NCBI GenBank assembly: GCA_938022485.1
Contig: CALIEE010000287.1
Span: forward strand, 1-7,831
DNA from: an uncultured bacterium
Lineage (GTDB): Bacteria; Bdellovibrionota_C; UBA2361; SZUA-149; CALKYB01
Reading direction: 5' to 3'
DNA: 7,831 nt
Both the position numbers and the translations under genes were made by a program. Shown here one piece after another: positions 6,518-7,831 of this stretch (its first letter is position 1; every line of letters starts with the position of its first letter). The notes under the pieces are model-generated. The model saw only the letters and a list, made by a program, of their open reading frames with translations. It was not told where the DNA came from and made no database searches.

Positions 6518-7225
6518 CTAGTCATCTCCTCCCATAAGGGAAATAAGATTCTGAAAGACTATAATAAAGTTCAAATACAGAGAAAGAGCTCCAATAATGG
6601 CCTGTCTTCTAAACTCAGGAGTTCCAGTTTGAACTGCTGGAGCCACCTGCTTTATTCGCTGAACATCCCACGCCGTTAGCCCGGTGCAAGCAATTACAAA
6701 AATGATGCTTGTCACAAAAGAAATCATTGGGCTTCCCATAAATAGGTTCACTAGCGAAGCGATAAAAGCACCAAAAAATCCCATTATTAAGAAGCTGCCC
6801 ATACCTGAGAGGTCCCTAGAGGTCGTTTTTCCCCAAAGCGCCATACCCCCAAAAGTAACGGCCGTAATCCAGAATGACGTGGAAACCGCCCCTGGGCTTG
6901 CGTAAGCTAATAAAGGGGCCATTGTTAGGCCGTTGGCAGCAGCATAAACAAAGAAAACGGTAGTTGCTGTGGCGGCTGACATTTTGTGAACTCTTAAAAA
7001 TAGCCAACCCACAACAAATAGCTCTGCCAAAGCTATCCAAAGTATGTTTGGCATAATCTTGGACAGCAGGGCAGGGTTGCTCATTACCCAGGCCCCAACA
7101 AAGCCCGTTGTTAAGAGCCCAGCCATCATCCAGCTAAACACTGAACTAAGTAGAGCGGATTCCTTTTCAATCACAGCACCCGAGGTGCTAAACCTGCCGC
7201 TGTCGTAGGTATTCACTGGTTCCAT
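6518..7225 (-). CDS. Bax inhibitor-1/YccA (TMBIM) family membrane protein
   Basis: Integral inner-membrane protein of the TMBIM family. Relatives include E. coli YccA and YbhL, and Bacillus YetJ, a pH-sensitive calcium-leak channel. The 235-residue length is normal. A hydrophilic N-terminus of about 28 residues is followed by seven hydrophobic segments (about 29-48, 58-78, 86-106, 114-131, 143-163, 168-186 and 208-231). The signature GLTAWDVQRIK (182-192) carries the conserved Asp187 at the end of helix 6. The helix 7 motif reads GALSLYLNFI (212-221), with Asn219 where YetJ and YbhL types have Asp. On the minus strand AGAGG lies 4 bases before the ATG, a clear ribosome binding site. The gene stands alone, converging on the transglycosylase gene across the terminator. 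Its substrate cannot be stated from sequence. Confidence 0.93.
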   Translation of the reverse strand: MEPVNTYDSGRFSTSGAVIEKESALLSSVFSWMMAGLLTTGFVGAWVMSNPALLSKIMPNILWIALAELFVVGWLFLRVHKMSAATATTVFFVYAAANGLTMAPLLAYASPGAVSTSFWITAVTFGGMALWGKTTSRDLSGMGSFLIMGFFGAFIASLVNLFMGSPMISFVTSIIFVIACTGLTAWDVQRIKQVAPAVQTGTPEFRRQAIIGALSLYLNFIIVFQNLISLMGGDD

Positions 7226-7394
7226 TTTTCCTCTTTTAAAATAAGCGGTTATTGAGATCTAATTCTGTTGTGCAGCTTAACCCGCCAGAAGTGCTTTTTC
7301 AAAGGGATATTCAAGTCCGCCCCTCACAGTTTAGACGAACCATCTATAGATCCGATTCATTAGCTTTCCCTCTTCGTTGGCATCGCTCATTACT

Positions 7395-7415
7395 TCCGCC
7401 TGCCAAGCGGGCGGA
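7395..7415. repeat. GC-rich REP-like hairpin
   Basis: TCCGCCTGC (7395-7403) pairs with GCGGGCGGA (7407-7415) over 9 bp, including one G·U, around a CAA loop. It sits just before the first copy of the 33-bp direct repeat. Its compact GC-rich form is typical of dispersed extragenic palindromes. Confidence 0.6.
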
Positions 7416-7420
7416 GACAC

Positions 7421-7453
7421 CGCAGCGAGGAGAAGCTTTCAAGCGACGAAGAG
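7421..7453. repeat. 33-bp direct repeat, copy 1
   Basis: Begins CGCAGCGAGGAG and ends CAAGCGACGAAGAG. It is identical to copy 2 (7540-7572) at 31 of 33 positions; the two differences lie in the centre (AGAAGCTTTC against AGACGTTTTC). The end-to-end spacing of the copies is 86 bp. Confidence 0.85.
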
Positions 7454-7469
7454 GTATAGCCCCTTAATC

Positions 7470-7494
7470 CTCCTCGAGCTCGAAATAAGCTATT
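7470..7494. repeat. 25-bp inverted repeat, left arm
   Basis: CTCCTCGAGCTC followed by GAAATAAGCTATT is the reverse complement of 7573-7597 at 23 of 25 positions. The arms enclose 78 bp. Read on the plus strand, it reproduces the last codons, the stop and several downstream bases of the DUF2007-like gene. Confidence 0.85.
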
Positions 7495-7539
7495 GTCGAG
7501 GAGCTGAAAACTCGAGGAGTGAGGCGTGCTAATGCACCC

Positions 7540-7572
7540 CGCAGCGAGGAGACGTTTTCAAGCGACGAAGAG
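7540..7572. repeat. 33-bp direct repeat, copy 2
   Basis: Second copy of the 7421-7453 repeat (31/33). It abuts the right arm of the 25-bp inverted repeat without a gap. It follows a short hairpin in which GTGC (7526-7529) pairs with GCAC (7534-7537) around TAAT. Confidence 0.85.
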
Positions 7573-7597
7573 AATAACTTATTTTGAGCTCGAGGAG
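7573..7597. repeat. 25-bp inverted repeat, right arm, overlapping a gene end
   Basis: AATAACTTATTT followed by TGAGCTCGAGGAG pairs with 7470-7494. Bases 7579-7597 are the final codons and stop of the minus-strand DUF2007-like gene. In the transcript of that gene the arms would form a long stem around a 78-nt loop, with one mismatch becoming a G·U pair. That could end or stabilise the message, although there is no T-run. Confidence 0.85.
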
Positions 7598-7831
7598 CAG
7601 TACCAACACTCGCTGAACGGGGCCTCTATCTCATTCTTGCAGGTTCTGCAGGTCCAGCTTTCAGACTCAGAAGAAAGTTCATCAAATACCGCCTCGATAA
7701 GTTTTTTGGCATTTTCGAGCTGTTCTTCGTGAAGGAGCATAATCCTTCCACCTCTAACAATCATACTGACCGAATCGAAAGTCTCTTCGAAAATACAAGG
7801 GAAACGGTGGTTCTCTAGAATGTTCTTGATA
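7579..7831 (-). CDS. DUF2007-like protein with C-terminal zinc ribbon (5' end beyond window)
   Basis: The minus-strand frame is open from the right edge to TAA at 7579-7581, giving 83 visible codons; the true start lies outside. The visible part begins IKNILENHRFPCIFEE, then has a GGRIMLLHEEQLENAKKLIE segment. This fits DUF2007 domains (putative signal-transducing proteins, PII/ferredoxin-like fold), in which a short helix-strand unit is followed by a strand and a helix. The end carries WTCRTCKNE and ECWYC, two CxxC pairs 11 residues apart, likely a zinc ribbon, then a Ser-rich end (SSSSK). The internal ATG at 7764 is not the likely start because the DUF2007-like sequence extends upstream of it. 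Molecular function of the family is unknown. The last codons overlap an inverted repeat. Confidence 0.75.
   Translation of the reverse strand, partial: IKNILENHRFPCIFEETFDSVSMIVRGGRIMLLHEEQLENAKKLIEAVFDELSSESESWTCRTCKNEIEAPFSECWYCSSSSK

Larger units (their letters stand above)
7226..7578. other. Intergenic region of 353 bp with clustered repeats
   Basis: No convincing gene is present. The left part (7226-7360) is plain sequence that should contain the promoter of the Bax inhibitor-1 gene, but no consensus -35/-10 pair stands out. From about 7370 onwards nearly every base belongs to a repeat or hairpin. CTCTTCGTTG (7370-7379) mirrors CGACGAAGAG (7444-7453) at 9 of 10 positions. A GC-rich hairpin, a 33-bp direct repeat, a 25-bp inverted repeat and several CTCGAGGAG motifs follow. 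The layout resembles REP/MITE-like non-coding elements. Confidence 0.7.

Noticed and set aside
7252..7467. Plus-strand open frames in the right intergenic region and over the DUF2007-like gene (also 7526-7732)
   Set aside because: No ribosome binding site or recognisable domain; the first runs through the repeats and the second is antisense to the zinc-ribbon gene.
7421..7572. CRISPR-like array from the 33-bp repeats
   Set aside because: Only two copies, each different in the centre, with an 86-bp interval that is itself structured and no cas gene.

Overview
The window is a bacterial chromosomal segment built around the conserved mnmG–rsmG–parA–parB block that often lies near the replication origin. 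These four genes run leftwards on the minus strand (mnmG to parB, about 5298 down to 95). Three parS-type palindromes lie in or beside the block: two in the parA/rsmG gap and one inside rsmG. To the right are a membrane-anchored lytic transglycosylase on the plus strand, a strong bidirectional terminator, a seven-helix Bax inhibitor-1 family protein on the minus strand, a repeat-rich intergenic stretch, and the 3' part of a DUF2007-like zinc-ribbon protein on the minus strand that runs off the right edge. The first 44 bases may hold the last codons of a plus-strand gene entering from the left.

The host looks like a Gram-negative bacterium of moderate GC. Three proteins of the parAB block carry lysine-rich, histone-H1-like extensions, and the DUF2007-like protein ends in a CxxC...CxxC ribbon. 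Both are familiar from Verrucomicrobiota (Opitutia-type) genomes. This assignment is a guess from pattern memory and no alignment was run.

MnmG (tRNA wobble-uridine modification) and RsmG (16S rRNA m7G methylation) are translation-fidelity enzymes. ParA, ParB and parS form the chromosome-partition system: ParB loads at parS, spreads as a CTP-dependent clamp and stimulates the DNA-bound ParA ATPase. The most unusual feature is the architecture of this Par system. ParA carries a tail of about 105 residues that is roughly 40% lysine. ParB has a basic N-terminal extension in front of its ParA-activating motif, then a net-acidic linker of about 136 residues that contains a second LGKGL motif.

The gap between the Bax inhibitor-1 gene and the DUF2007-like gene holds a 33-bp direct repeat (31/33 identical), a 25-bp inverted repeat (23/25) whose right arm overlaps the end of the DUF2007-like coding region, and a GC-rich hairpin. 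It looks like a composite REP/MITE-like or inverted-duplication element. No oriC, tRNA, rRNA, CRISPR array or insertion-sequence gene was recognised.
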